Notes: a model not told the origin generated them from the sequence alone. A stretch of DNA of 64,000 bases from RGIG7450 sp045633565 (GCA_045633565.1 JAZQYO010000007.1:124001-188000); one strand, 5' to 3'; counted from the stretch's first letter, positions 51,092 through 59,796 are shown. Numbers and translations: made by a program.

Positions 51092-53381
51092 GATAATTCT
51101 TGCAAAAACCGCCGGATTCTGCTTTGGAGTAAAGCGTGCGGTAAGCGAAGCTGAAAAGCTGACGGACGGGAGCAGCGGCGTTATTAATACATACGGTGAA
51201 CTTATCCATAACACACAGGAAATAGCCCGCCTTATGAAAAAGGGACTTGTTCCGGCAGAGTCGGACAGGGACGTAACAAGCGACAGAGTAATCATCAGAA
51301 CTCATGGCGTGGGTGAGGATGTAATAGAAAAACTTGCCGAAAAAGGGTGCGAAATTACCGATCTTACCTGCCCGTTTGTAAAAAAAATTCATAATATTGC
51401 AAAAAAGTATTGCAAAATGGGTATAAAAACTGTTATAATAGGAGATGGCTCTCACCCTGAGGTAATCGGAATCAGGCAAAGATGCTCGAAAAGCAGCGTT
51501 ATTTTGCAGGATGCGACACAGGTGAGACAGTTGATAAGTGCAGATGAACCCATTGCGGTTGTCGCACAGACAACGCTGAACAGACATACTTTTGAAACGG
51601 TTAAAGAAGAAATTCTTCGGATAAATCCGGCAGCAGAAATATTTGACACTATTTGCTCGGCAACCTCTGAAAGGCAGCAGGAAGCTGAAGAGATAGCGAG
51701 AAAGTCGGATGTGTTTTTTGTTGTAGGTGGGAAACACAGCTCAAACACAAAAAAACTGTTTGAAGTTGCAAAAAAAGTGTGTGAGGATACTTATCATATA
51801 GAATGTGCAGGCGACATAAGAAAAGAAATGCTCGCCAATAAAAAACAAGTGGGTATTACGGCCGGAGCTTCCACACCCGACCGAATTATAAAGGAGGTAT
51901 ATAATACCATGGAGAATCTTACCAATCAGGAAAACCTTAATTTTGAGGAACTGCTGGAGGAATCATTAAACTATTTAAATACAGGGGATACAGTAAGCGG
52001 CATAGTTGTTGACGTGCGCCCGAACGAGGTTGTACTTGAGCTTAGCGGCTGCAAGTATAACGGTATAATAGATCTTGATAATCTCAGCGGCGACCCGACT
52101 CTCAGCCCTGCTGACATTGTAAAAGTAGGCGATGAAATGGAAGCCTTCGTTATTCAGGTGGACGACAATAACGGACAGGTTAGACTTTCAAGAAAAAAAC
52201 TCGAACAGGAAAAGAGCAGAGAAGCTCTGAAAAAAGCTTTCGAAGCTGAAGAAATTCTCGAAGGAGAAGTTGCCCAGATTGTTAAAGGCGGCATAAATGT
52301 TGTCGTTGGTGAATCAGTTATATTTGTTCCTGCTTCTCAGGCTTCTGACAGATATGTTGAAGACCTTGAAGTTTTAAAAGGCACAAAGGTTCAGCTTAAA
52401 ATCATTGATATGGGCGGTCAGGGCAGAAGACGCAGAATCGTTGGCTCTGTTAAAGCTGTTTTAAAAGAAGTAAACAAAAAGAAAAGGGAAGATTTCTGGG
52501 CAGAAGCTGCCGAAGGCAAAACATACACAGGAACAGTTAAATCTCTTACTCCGTTCGGTGCATTCGTTGACATTGGCGGTGTAGATGGCCTTGTTCACAT
52601 TTCCGAGCTTTCATGGAAAAAGATTTCTCATCCTTCACAGGTTGTTAAAGAAGGCGAAGAAATTGAAGTATTTATCAAATCTCTTGATAAAGAAAAACAG
52701 AAAATTTCTCTCGGCTCCAAAAAAGAAGAAGACAATCCGTGGACTAAGTTCATGGCTGACTATAAAGTTGGGGACATCGCAACCGGTACAGTTGTAAGAC
52801 TTGTTCCGTTCGGTGCATTCGTTGATATTGGCGGCGTAGATGGTCTTATCCACATTTCTGATATTTCATGGAGAAGAATTAATCATCCTTCCGAAGTTCT
52901 TTCTGAAGGACAGGTTGTTGAAGTAAACATCAAAGCTATTGATGAAGAAAAACAGAAAATTTCTCTTGGCTACAAACGCACAGAAGACAATCCCTGGGAA
53001 ATCTTCAAAAGCAAATATGCAGTTGGCGACACAGTAAAATGTAAGGTTGTAAGAATTGCATCCTTCGGAGCATTTGCTGAAATCGTTGAAGGTGTAGATG
53101 GTCTTATCCACATTTCCCAGATTTCTTATGAAAGAATTAATGCGGTTGCAGACGCTTTAAAACCGGGTGACGAAGTTGAAGCTAAAATTACTGAGGTTAG
53201 AGAAGAAGACGGAAAAGTTTCTCTCAGCATCAAAGCACTTCTCACTCCTCCGGAAGTTCCGGCTGAAGAATCAGCAGAAGATGAAGGCGCTGTGACAGAA
53301 GATATGCCCATGTCTGTTGGCGCAGAAACAGAAGCAACTCAGTTTGAAGTAGCTCTGGAAGAAGCAGGCGACGCTGAATAA
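51084..53381 (+). CDS. ispH: Bifunctional IspH reductase / ribosomal protein S1 fusion
   Basis: 765 residues. Residues 1-280 are IspH, the last step of the MEP pathway (HMBPP to IPP and DMAPP), with 4Fe-4S ligands Cys13 (GFCFGVKRA), Cys96 (LTCPFV) and Cys191 (DTICSATSERQ), plus His41 and His124. After a linker come five S1 RNA-binding units (about 310-375, 390-455, 475-545, 560-632, 645-712); the third and fourth are nearly the same (PFGAFVDIGGVDGL in each). The tail is acidic. This natural fusion is known in Clostridia. The start overlaps plsC by 8 bp. The DMAPP made here is the co-substrate of MiaA. Confidence 0.95.
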   Translation: MAEIILAKTAGFCFGVKRAVSEAEKLTDGSSGVINTYGELIHNTQEIARLMKKGLVPAESDRDVTSDRVIIRTHGVGEDVIEKLAEKGCEITDLTCPFVKKIHNIAKKYCKMGIKTVIIGDGSHPEVIGIRQRCSKSSVILQDATQVRQLISADEPIAVVAQTTLNRHTFETVKEEILRINPAAEIFDTICSATSERQQEAEEIARKSDVFFVVGGKHSSNTKKLFEVAKKVCEDTYHIECAGDIRKEMLANKKQVGITAGASTPDRIIKEVYNTMENLTNQENLNFEELLEESLNYLNTGDTVSGIVVDVRPNEVVLELSGCKYNGIIDLDNLSGDPTLSPADIVKVGDEMEAFVIQVDDNNGQVRLSRKKLEQEKSREALKKAFEAEEILEGEVAQIVKGGINVVVGESVIFVPASQASDRYVEDLEVLKGTKVQLKIIDMGGQGRRRRIVGSVKAVLKEVNKKKREDFWAEAAEGKTYTGTVKSLTPFGAFVDIGGVDGLVHISELSWKKISHPSQVVKEGEEIEVFIKSLDKEKQKISLGSKKEEDNPWTKFMADYKVGDIATGTVVRLVPFGAFVDIGGVDGLIHISDISWRRINHPSEVLSEGQVVEVNIKAIDEEKQKISLGYKRTEDNPWEIFKSKYAVGDTVKCKVVRIASFGAFAEIVEGVDGLIHISQISYERINAVADALKPGDEVEAKITEVREEDGKVSLSIKALLTPPEVPAEESAEDEGAVTEDMPMSVGAETEATQFEVALEEAGDAE

Positions 53382-53397
53382 TTTAAAAAAGTTTTAA

Positions 53398-53424
53398 AGA
53401 AACCGGTTTTCCGGTTTCTTTTTT
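53398..53424 (+). terminator. Terminator of cmk-plsC-ispH
   Basis: AGAAACCGG, TTT loop region, CCGGTTTCT followed by T5. Confidence 0.88.
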
Positions 53425-53466
53425 CTTTTATATAAAGCAAAAAATAGAAAAAATTTCATTAAAGTC

Positions 53467-53495
53467 TTGACATTGTTCGTTATGTTTGGTATAAT
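53467..53495 (+). promoter_or_regulatory. Strong promoter of the tRNA cluster
   Basis: TTGACA (53467-53472), 17-bp spacer ending TGG, TATAAT (53490-53495); full consensus with extended -10, as expected of a stable-RNA operon. Confidence 0.9.
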
Positions 53496-53538
53496 AACTA
53501 AGTCGCTGTACGAAAATAGGTATGTAGCGGTCCAAATT

Positions 53539-53613
53539 GCGGGTGTAGTTCAATGGCTAGAATCTCAGCCTTCCAAGCTGATTGTGTGGGTTCGATTCCC
53601 ATCACCCGCTCCA
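53539..53613 (+). tRNA. tRNA-Gly (UCC)
   Basis: Acceptor GCGGGTG pairs with CACCCGC, discriminator T, encoded CCA. Anticodon loop reads CTTCCAA, anticodon TCC. T loop TTCGATT. First tRNA of the cluster. Confidence 0.95.
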
Positions 53614-53622
53614 TTTTAATAT

Positions 53623-53699
53623 GTGCCTGTAGCTCAGCTGGATAGAGCAATTGCCTTCTAAGCAATGGGTCAGGGGTTCGAATCCCTTCAGGCACGCCA
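53623..53699 (+). tRNA. tRNA-Arg (UCU)
   Basis: Acceptor GTGCCTG pairs with CAGGCAC, discriminator G, encoded CCA. Anticodon loop CTTCTAA gives TCT. T loop TTCGAAT. Confidence 0.95.
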
Positions 53700-53731
53700 C
53701 CGACCCGCCGGGGTTGGACAAGGTGTTAGAT

Positions 53732-53809
53732 GGTGGGTATAGCTTAGTTGGTTAAAGCACCAGATTGTGGTCCTGGGGAGCGTGGGTTCAAGTCCCATTA
53801 CCCACCCCA
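53732..53809 (+). tRNA. tRNA-His (GUG)
   Basis: Acceptor GTGGGTA pairs with TACCCAC. Position 73 is C and the base before the acceptor is G, giving the G-1:C73 pair that identifies tRNA-His. Anticodon GTG; encoded CCA. Confidence 0.95.
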
Positions 53810-53824
53810 ATACCCTTGATTTAT

Positions 53825-53850
53825 GTGCCGTTAGCAAAGGTCTAACGGCA
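53825..53850 (+). other. Hairpin between tRNA-His and tRNA-Gln
   Basis: TGCCGTTAG, seven-base loop, CTAACGGCA. No T tract; possibly a processing signal or weak terminator within the tRNA transcript. Confidence 0.5.
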
Positions 53851-53865
53851 GTTTAAATCTTGTAT

Positions 53866-53941
53866 TGGGATGTAGCCAAGTGGTAAGGCACCAGACTTTG
53901 ACTCTGGCATTTCGTAGGTTCGAGTCCTGCCATCCCAGCCA
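53866..53941 (+). tRNA. tRNA-Gln (UUG)
   Basis: Acceptor TGGGATG pairs with CATCCCA, discriminator G, encoded CCA. Anticodon loop CTTTGAC gives TTG. Confidence 0.95.
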
Positions 53942-53946
53942 AATAA

Positions 53947-54022
53947 GGGCTATTAGCTCAGTCGGCAGAGCACCTGCCTTTTAAGCAGGGTGTCCCGCGT
54001 TCGAATCGCGGATAGCTCACCA
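53947..54022 (+). tRNA. tRNA-Lys (UUU), copy 1
   Basis: Acceptor GGGCTAT pairs with ATAGCTC (one G-T pair), discriminator A, encoded CCA. Anticodon loop CTTTTAA gives TTT. Confidence 0.95.
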
Positions 54023-54122
54023 AAGAAAACGGCAAAAGCCGTTTTCAAGTAAAATACCGGAGCCGGAATTTCTCCGGACTTCCGTCAATATATAGGTCGG
54101 ATTTTCCGACCACCCCATATTT

Positions 54123-54198
54123 GGGCTATTAGCTCAGTCGGCAGAGCACCTGCCTTTTAAGCAGGGTGTCCCGCGTTCGAATCGCGGATAGCTCACCA
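54123..54198 (+). tRNA. tRNA-Lys (UUU), copy 2
   Basis: Identical base for base to the copy at 53947-54022. The 100-bp spacer between the copies has hairpins (GAAAACGGC/GCCGTTTTC at about 54025-54048) but is not itself duplicated. Confidence 0.95.
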
Positions 54199-54200
54199 GA

Positions 54201-54239
54201 AAAAAAGACAGATTTCGACAAAGAAATCTGTCTTTTTTT
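54201..54239 (+). terminator. Terminator of the tRNA cluster
   Basis: AAAAAAGACAGATTTC, GACAAA loop, GAAATCTGTC followed by T7. Confidence 0.92.
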
Positions 54240-54447
54240 CAGCTAAATTCGTCTTGTGGCGAGCTAAATTGAGCAAGCTCAGCTAAATTGCATACGGCAA
54301 CTAAATGTGCTTCGCCGCACGCATTTGGCGAATTTAATTTAGCTGCTCCGAAGGAGTTATTTAGCTATTGAGAAGCAAAAATTTCGCTTTGCAACTTGTT
54401 GCAAATTTAGCCAAAAAATATTCAGCTATTATGTAGCCGAAAGCCAC
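54240..54447. repeat. Non-coding block of AGCTAAATT / AATTTAGCT repeats
   Basis: AGCTAAATT occurs at 54241, 54262 and 54281, about 20 bp apart. The inverse AATTTAGCT is at 54336-54344, with partial copies near 54357 and 54404. Between them are small palindromes (GAGCAAGCTC, CTCCGAAGGAG, GCAACTTGTTGC). No credible ORF. This fills most of the 340-bp gap between the tRNAs and the DUF896 gene and looks like a degenerate intergenic repeat element. Confidence 0.6.
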
Positions 54448-54479
54448 ATCGGAACAAGTTATGCTTGTTCCGATTTTTT
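54448..54479 (+). terminator. Hairpin with T tract after the repeat block
   Basis: ATCGGAACAAG, TTATG loop, CTTGTTCCGAT, T5. A second terminator-like structure 240 bp past the tRNA cluster, with no gene in between. Confidence 0.8.
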
Positions 54480-54512
54480 ATGCAAAAAACTCTTTTCTTT
54501 ATGAATTTGCTG

Positions 54513-54521
54513 TGATATAAT
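54513..54521 (+). promoter_or_regulatory. Extended -10 for the DUF896 gene
   Basis: TGA plus TATAAT (54516-54521); -35 region is T-rich without a clear hexamer. Confidence 0.5.
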
Positions 54522-54540
54522 CATATTGAGGTGAAAAAAT

Positions 54541-54747
54541 ATGGAACAACTTCTCAAAAGAATTAATGAACTTGCAAAAAAATCTCGGGAAGAGGGTCTT
54601 GACGAAGAGGAAAAGGCTGAGCAGACAGACCTGCGTCAGAAGTATATTCAGAAATTCCGTCAGGGAATGGAAAACACCCTGAGTAATGTATATATTATGG
54701 ACGAAAAAGGAAACAAAAGAAAGGTGGAAAAGAAAAATGATAAATAA
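54541..54747 (+). CDS. DUF896 (UPF0291, YnzC-like) protein
   Basis: 68 residues, two helices. LLKRINELAKKSREEGLDEEE and EQTDLRQKYIQKFRQGMENTL are the family signature. Bacillus YnzC is of unknown function; some relatives lie in SOS-linked loci. The ATG follows GAGGTGA. Its 3' end overlaps the esterase gene by 11 bp. Confidence 0.9.
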   Translation: MEQLLKRINELAKKSREEGLDEEEKAEQTDLRQKYIQKFRQGMENTLSNVYIMDEKGNKRKVEKKNDK

Positions 54748-55573
54748 AGTAATTAATATTGATGTTGACTATGAGGCAATGGGTATTGAAAAATCACCCA
54801 GACAGACTACACTTACTACATATATAATTGATAAAAGAAACATTGAAGTAAGCCTTGAAACAAAACGTCCGGCGGTTATTGTATGCCCGGGTGGGGGATA
54901 TAACGGTACCTCCTGCAGAGAAGCGGAGCCTGTTGCTCTTCGCTATTGTGCGGCGGGCTTTCACGCCTTTGTACTTGACTATTCAGTTGCTCCTGCAGGA
55001 TTTCCGGCAGCAGTTTGCGAGCTTTCAAAAGCGGTTAAATATGTAAAAGAAATTGCAGACGAAAATAATATTGATAAGGACAGAGTTTTTGTTATAGGAT
55101 TTTCGGCGGGCGGTCACCTGGCAGCAAGTTTGGGCGTGCATTTTGCTCACCCTGACGTTTTAAAGTTTGCCGGTGTTGACGGCGTGGAAAATAAACCCAA
55201 GGGAATAATTCTTTCCTACCCGGTAATTACTGCGGAAAAAGGAATTTGCCACGAAGGAACTATAGAAAATTTCTGCGCAGGCAGAGAAACCCTGCGTGAG
55301 ACAGCGAGTCTTGAAAAGCATGTTTCACCACAGACGCCTCCCTGCTTTATATGGCACACATATTCGGACGCCGGCGTACCGGTGGAAAGTTCCCTTCTTT
55401 TCGCTACGGCATTGCGCAAAAACAAGGTTCCGATTGAAATGCATATTTTCCCCGAAGGTGTGCACGGACTTTCACTTGCCGATAAAATGACCTGCGGAGC
55501 CGAAGAAATTTTAGTTCCTGCCGTTCAACAATGGATTGACCTGTCGATAAGATGGATTGATGAATTGAAATAA
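54737..55573 (+). CDS. Alpha/beta hydrolase esterase (BD-FAE-like)
   Basis: 278 residues. Oxyanion-hole CPGGGYNGTS, nucleophile elbow GFSAGGHLAAS, then a probable catalytic Asp in HTYSDAGVP and His in EGVHGLSL. The layout matches bifunctional feruloyl/acetylxylan-type esterases and kynurenine-formamidase-like hydrolases that deacylate plant polysaccharides. No signal peptide is present, so it acts in the cytoplasm on imported oligosaccharides (inference). The ATG at 54737 follows AAGGTGG inside the DUF896 gene. Confidence 0.85.
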   Translation: MINKVINIDVDYEAMGIEKSPRQTTLTTYIIDKRNIEVSLETKRPAVIVCPGGGYNGTSCREAEPVALRYCAAGFHAFVLDYSVAPAGFPAAVCELSKAVKYVKEIADENNIDKDRVFVIGFSAGGHLAASLGVHFAHPDVLKFAGVDGVENKPKGIILSYPVITAEKGICHEGTIENFCAGRETLRETASLEKHVSPQTPPCFIWHTYSDAGVPVESSLLFATALRKNKVPIEMHIFPEGVHGLSLADKMTCGAEEILVPAVQQWIDLSIRWIDELK

Positions 55574-55578
55574 TAATG

Positions 55579-55609
55579 AAAGCACTTAGCAACCGCTAAG
55601 TGCTTTTTT
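55579..55609 (+). terminator. Terminator of the DUF896-esterase unit
   Basis: AAAGCACTTAGC, AACC loop, GCTAAGTGCTTT, T-rich tail. Confidence 0.92.
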
Positions 55610-55632
55610 AAGTGCCGGAAACCTCTTTTTTA

Positions 55633-55661
55633 TTGACAGAACGGATGAAAAACAATATAAT
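55633..55661 (+). promoter_or_regulatory. Consensus promoter for the DMT permease gene
   Basis: TTGACA (55633-55638), 17-bp spacer, TATAAT (55656-55661). Confidence 0.85.
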
Positions 55662-55707
55662 ATACTGCGTCAACATTTTGATTTAAAAATGAGAGGAACA
55701 CTTTGAT

Positions 55708-56580
55708 ATGAAAAAAATCCTTAGTCCCCGGATGATGCTGACATTATCAATGATAATATTCGGTACACTCGGGCCGTTTGTGAGAAACATACCCGTGTCT
55801 TCAGGCGAACTTGCGTTATATCGTGCTGTTATGGCAGCACTCCTGATTGCAATATTTTTATTAATTACAAAACAGAAAATCTGTTTTGAAAATATAAAAA
55901 AAGAAATCCCGCTGCTTCTTTTTTCGGGTATTGCCATGGGGATTAACTGGATTCTTTTGTTTGAAGCATATAAATACACGACGGTATCAGTCGCAACGCT
56001 CAGTTACTATTTTGCTCCGGTTATTGTAACAATCGTATGCCCCATTATTTTCAAGGAAAAACTTACGGGAAAGCAAATTGTTTGTTTTATAATGTCAACA
56101 TTGGGACTTGTGATGATTACGGGCATTGGAGATGTCGGAGGCGGCACCGATTTTATCGGAATATTGTTTGGGCTGGGGGCTGCGTTATTCTATGCGACGG
56201 TTGTTTTGCTTAATAAATTCATAAAAAATGTTGAAGGTATTCACAGAACATTTTTGCAGTTTATTGCCTCAATCATAATTTTGATTCCGTATGTGATGAT
56301 GACGAGTGGTGTGGAACTGGGAAACGTAAACGGTGTCGGTCTTGCAAATCTGCTTATTGTGGGTATTGTTCACACCGGTATTACATATTGTATGTATTTC
56401 TCGTCTTTAAAAGAGTTGCCCGGTCAGAAAGTAGCCGTTCTCAGCTACATTGACCCTTTGGTTGCAGTGCTTGTTTCGGTTGTAATTTTAGGTGAATCAA
56501 TGACACTTTGGCAGGTGATGGGCGGAATACTTATTCTTGGCTTTACGCTCTGGAATGAAATTTCGTCAGCGTCAAAGTGA
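55708..56580 (+). CDS. EamA-family (DMT superfamily) transporter
   Basis: 290 residues, ten predicted membrane helices in two EamA repeats (about 5-135 and 150-285). Typical features are the first-helix GTLGPFVRNIP, LALYRAVMAALL, and LSYIDPLVAVLVSVVILGE near the end. Such carriers export or import amino acids, nucleosides or other metabolites; the substrate cannot be deduced. The ATG lies 13 nt after AGAGGAA. Monocistronic, between a terminator and another promoter. Confidence 0.88.
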   Translation: MKKILSPRMMLTLSMIIFGTLGPFVRNIPVSSGELALYRAVMAALLIAIFLLITKQKICFENIKKEIPLLLFSGIAMGINWILLFEAYKYTTVSVATLSYYFAPVIVTIVCPIIFKEKLTGKQIVCFIMSTLGLVMITGIGDVGGGTDFIGILFGLGAALFYATVVLLNKFIKNVEGIHRTFLQFIASIIILIPYVMMTSGVELGNVNGVGLANLLIVGIVHTGITYCMYFSSLKELPGQKVAVLSYIDPLVAVLVSVVILGESMTLWQVMGGILILGFTLWNEISSASK

Positions 56581-56597
56581 TGCTTTGAAAATTTATC

Positions 56598-56626
56598 TTT
56601 ACAATTATTGCAGCAAGTGATATAAT
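56598..56626 (+). promoter_or_regulatory. Promoter for the O-antigen-ligase-like gene
   Basis: TTTACA (56598-56603), 17-bp spacer ending TGA, TATAAT (56621-56626). Confidence 0.75.
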
Positions 56627-56658
56627 GGCATTATATACTATATTAAAGGAAAAATGTT

Positions 56659-58203
56659 ATGGGGAAACTTAAAACATCTGCCGCTAAAAAGCCTTTAAAT
56701 TTACATGCCATAATATTGTCGGTTTTGTATATTTTTTGTTTGCTGTGTTATGGCGGTTTTCACGAAACTACCCTTGTTATCGCCGGTATCCTGGTCGTAA
56801 TTCCCCTGCTTTTAAAAAGAACCGCGATAAGAATTTCCATTAATCAGTGTCTGTTTTTCCTTTTTGCGGTCTGGTATTTTTGTTGCTCTTTGCAGGGCGG
56901 ATTTTTTATTGAACATGTTTCAAGGGGGCTCATGCCCTTTATAGTATTGTTGTTTTGGATATACATATCAAACACTCCCGGCTTAAAAAAGGATGCTATT
57001 ATAATTATTACAAAGGCATCACTTTTCGTCGCCGTTATCGCTATTATACACTGTCTGGCACAAAGCGTGGCTGACCGCACATTGTACAGGCTCACTTTCC
57101 CGTTTGATTATTCCAATGTCTGCGGAATTTATTTTGCCGTTTGCTTTTTCTGGTCAAAAAATATTTCTTCCCGGGGTTTCGCGTACTGGAAATTTATTTT
57201 TTTGGCTGCTGTAGTTTTATCTCAATCTGTCGGTGCACTTGGTCTTCTGGTTCTGGCATTTACATACCAGCTGCTTAAAAACAAAAAGTATTTCATGGTA
57301 TTAGGTGAAATTGCTATATTTGGTATTTTTGCATTCCTGCTGAGAGACAGGCTTTTGGAAAGCTCTGCTACATTCCTTGAAAGACTTCTTCAGATTCAGG
57401 ACGGTATTTCCTGCATTTCGGACAACCCTATTGCCGGAATCGGCGCAGGAAAATGGCAGTTTGCAAAGTGGTATTATCAAACAGGGTTTTACGGTGCACT
57501 TTTCCTGCACAGCAGCATTTTTGAGCTGGGTGTAAACTCAGGAATAGTCGGGATGGCTTTGTTCGCTGCGGTTTGTTTTTTTGAAGTAAAAAAGGCTTTT
57601 GTGCACAAACACAACTTTATACCTGCAGCGATTATTATAGCCCACGGGTTAATGGATTTTTCATTTTCTTTCATCACAATCCTGGCAGCACTTGTTCTTT
57701 CTCTTGCTGATGCAGAGCAGGAAAAATCCTTTGCAGTTAATGTTTTTCCGGTGAAAATATCCTCCGCAGCTTTATGTCTGCTATTTGTTTTTCTTCTGAC
57801 GGGGAATGTGCAGTCGACGGCTTTTCAACGGAACATTTCCCTCGGAATGACCGCAGGTCAAGCCTGCGAAACATTTGAGGAGAGCTTGTTTCTTAAAAAC
57901 TCGGTTAAATCAGAACAGAGCCTTTGCGCACATCTCTACCGTGAGAAACATTATAAGAATTCCATTAGTTTTGATAATTATAAATATCTGCCGACGGAAA
58001 TGATACTTTATAATTCGATGAATATGAAAGATGGCGAAGCCTATCTTCTGGACAGGATAAGGATGCAGCCTTACAACGTTTATCTTAAAAGGCTTGTTAC
58101 CGCCGAGTGTAGCGAAAGTTGTAAGGAAGAAATCAAACGCATCACGCAGCAAGCCATCGAAAACTTGTCCTTTCTCGGCAAAATTCTTTACGATCTGATA
58201 TGA
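56659..58203 (+). CDS. O-antigen ligase/polymerase-like membrane protein
   Basis: 514 residues, about eleven predicted helices (15-370), a central extracytoplasmic loop, and a soluble C-terminal part (about 385-514). The loop after NPIAGIGAGKWQF, followed by LHSSIFELGVNSGIVG, is the Wzy_C signature; this family ligates or polymerises glycans on the outer face of the membrane. In a Gram-positive it may build wall or exopolysaccharide (inference). It overlaps the start of a possible longer form of the next gene by 4 bp. The ATG lies 6 nt after AAAGGAAAAA. Confidence 0.8.
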   Translation: MGKLKTSAAKKPLNLHAIILSVLYIFCLLCYGGFHETTLVIAGILVVIPLLLKRTAIRISINQCLFFLFAVWYFCCSLQGGFFIEHVSRGLMPFIVLLFWIYISNTPGLKKDAIIIITKASLFVAVIAIIHCLAQSVADRTLYRLTFPFDYSNVCGIYFAVCFFWSKNISSRGFAYWKFIFLAAVVLSQSVGALGLLVLAFTYQLLKNKKYFMVLGEIAIFGIFAFLLRDRLLESSATFLERLLQIQDGISCISDNPIAGIGAGKWQFAKWYYQTGFYGALFLHSSIFELGVNSGIVGMALFAAVCFFEVKKAFVHKHNFIPAAIIIAHGLMDFSFSFITILAALVLSLADAEQEKSFAVNVFPVKISSAALCLLFVFLLTGNVQSTAFQRNISLGMTAGQACETFEESLFLKNSVKSEQSLCAHLYREKHYKNSISFDNYKYLPTEMILYNSMNMKDGEAYLLDRIRMQPYNVYLKRLVTAECSESCKEEIKRITQQAIENLSFLGKILYDLI

Positions 58204-58226
58204 ATTTTATAAAAGGAGAAATATAT

Positions 58227-59726
58227 ATGAAAAAAACAAGACTTTTCACAGCTGTTTGCCTGGTTGTGGTGATGCTTGTTGCATCATTCCCTGCGGCTTT
58301 GGCATCGGAAGCAATTTCCTATGGAATATCGTGGCTTTTCAATCCTGTTGAAGGCGTAAGGGGCTATGTTTACGCTTCATCCCCTCATGGCTTTATCATC
58401 AAGGATTATGAAAATGACACCACGGCTTTGGTTAGCGACAAAGGTGCTGCTATACCCAATACGCCGAAAAACTTCACGTATGTAGGAGAAGATGGAATAA
58501 TTAGCTTCTACAATTACAGTGACGGTAGCTCCGGAATAATGGATGCAAACGGAAATGATATTATTTCAGTCGGAGAAGACGAAGGTGTGTATGAATTATG
58601 CGAAAATCGTTTTGCCTACGTCAAAGAGAATGAGGAAGGATATTACACATACGGCGTAATAGACAAAGATCTCAATGAAATCATCCCCATGATTTACGAC
58701 TATATCTACGCAAATGGGCTAATATGCTGCTCCAACGATGAAGGATATTATATCTATGATAACGACGGCGCCCTTATTGCACAGCATCCTTATGATGAAA
58801 ACAGCTATATTTCACTGGTTGGTGCAAATGACAGATATATGATCTGTGAATACAACCCTTCAGCGGATACATCAGTTACAAAAATTATGCACATTAACGG
58901 AAGTGTTATTGCTACTATAGACGGCTGGGCATATAGCTTTACGGACTCTGTTCTCTACCGTACGGGTTATTCCGGTGACAATTATTACTATTACTACTAT
59001 GATATGGACGGCAATCTTCTTGGCAAGGAAGCCGGAGAAGATGCGTGGAACGACGGAAGCTTGTATCAAAAATTTGCAACTGACGGCAACCTCTCAAACT
59101 ACAGGGTGGATTATATAAATTATCGTGAAGTGGTGGTTGACCAAGCAGGAAATATTGTTTTTGATAATCCCGATAATATGAGCATCTGGAGCATTATTGA
59201 TGACAGGTTTATAACAGTTTATGATGATGGATACACAGGTCTTTACCAAATAGATGGAACGCCAATCATTCTTCCTGATTATTATGACGAAATTTCTTAC
59301 TGTAAAGAACTTGACATATTTGCGTTTGGAAAAGACCTTCAGGTTTCCATTGCAAAACTTACACCTGCTACTCCCGCTACCCCCACTATTTCAGTTGATG
59401 TTTACGGCAAACCGGTTGAGTTTGACCAGCCTCCTGTATTAAAAGACGGCAGAACTCTTGTTCCTGTTCGTGCAATTTCCGAAGCACTTGGTGCATCGGT
59501 TGATTGGGATGAGGCTACACAAACTGTTACCGCAACACTTGGTGATACAGTTGTAAAACTTGTTATAAACAGCAACCGGATGCTTGTCAATGACAAGGTA
59601 ATTGAAATTGACGTTCCGGCAGAAATAATAAACAGCAGAACTCTGATTCCCGTAAGAGCGATAAGCGAAGCTTTCGGCTGTCAGGTTGATTGGGATGATG
59701 ACAACTATCGCGTTATCATCAGCTGA
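58227..59726 (+). CDS. Exported WG-repeat protein with copper-amine-oxidase-like stalk domain
   Basis: 499 residues. Signal peptide 1-26 (LFTAVCLVVVMLVASFPAALA), a long Tyr/Asp/Gly-rich beta region (about 30-375) resembling WG/KWG repeats (EGYYTYGVIDKDLNEIIPM, then YIYDNDGALIAQHP), a Pro-Thr linker (TPATPATPTIS), then PF07833-type stalk units with GRTLVPVRAISEALGASVDW and SRTLIPVRAISEAFGCQVDW. The latter are common in Clostridial surface proteins and bind wall or form stalks. ATG 58227 follows AAAAGGAG; an in-frame ATG at 58200 would precede the signal peptide. Likely cotranscribed with the ligase-like gene. Confidence 0.82.
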   Translation: MKKTRLFTAVCLVVVMLVASFPAALASEAISYGISWLFNPVEGVRGYVYASSPHGFIIKDYENDTTALVSDKGAAIPNTPKNFTYVGEDGIISFYNYSDGSSGIMDANGNDIISVGEDEGVYELCENRFAYVKENEEGYYTYGVIDKDLNEIIPMIYDYIYANGLICCSNDEGYYIYDNDGALIAQHPYDENSYISLVGANDRYMICEYNPSADTSVTKIMHINGSVIATIDGWAYSFTDSVLYRTGYSGDNYYYYYYDMDGNLLGKEAGEDAWNDGSLYQKFATDGNLSNYRVDYINYREVVVDQAGNIVFDNPDNMSIWSIIDDRFITVYDDGYTGLYQIDGTPIILPDYYDEISYCKELDIFAFGKDLQVSIAKLTPATPATPTISVDVYGKPVEFDQPPVLKDGRTLVPVRAISEALGASVDWDEATQTVTATLGDTVVKLVINSNRMLVNDKVIEIDVPAEIINSRTLIPVRAISEAFGCQVDWDDDNYRVIIS

Positions 59727-59742
59727 AAATAATGCAAAAATA

Positions 59743-59796
59743 AAGAGTAGGAAAGGCTACCGGTAAGGAAACATTGGCCTTTCCTGCTCTTTTTTA
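59743..59796 (+). terminator. Terminator of the ligase/WG-repeat unit
   Basis: AAGAGTAGGAAAGGC paired with GCCTTTCCTGCTCTT (one mismatch) around a 19-base loop, followed by T5. Confidence 0.88.

Noticed and set aside
53498..53695. 65-codon minus-strand ORF across the first two tRNA genes
   Set aside because: It is antisense translation of tRNA-Gly and tRNA-Arg (GIRTPDPLLRRQLLYPAELQ is a known artefact pattern).
54240..54447. CRISPR-like array
   Set aside because: Repeats are only 9 bp, occur in both orientations and have irregular spacing; no cas genes lie nearby.
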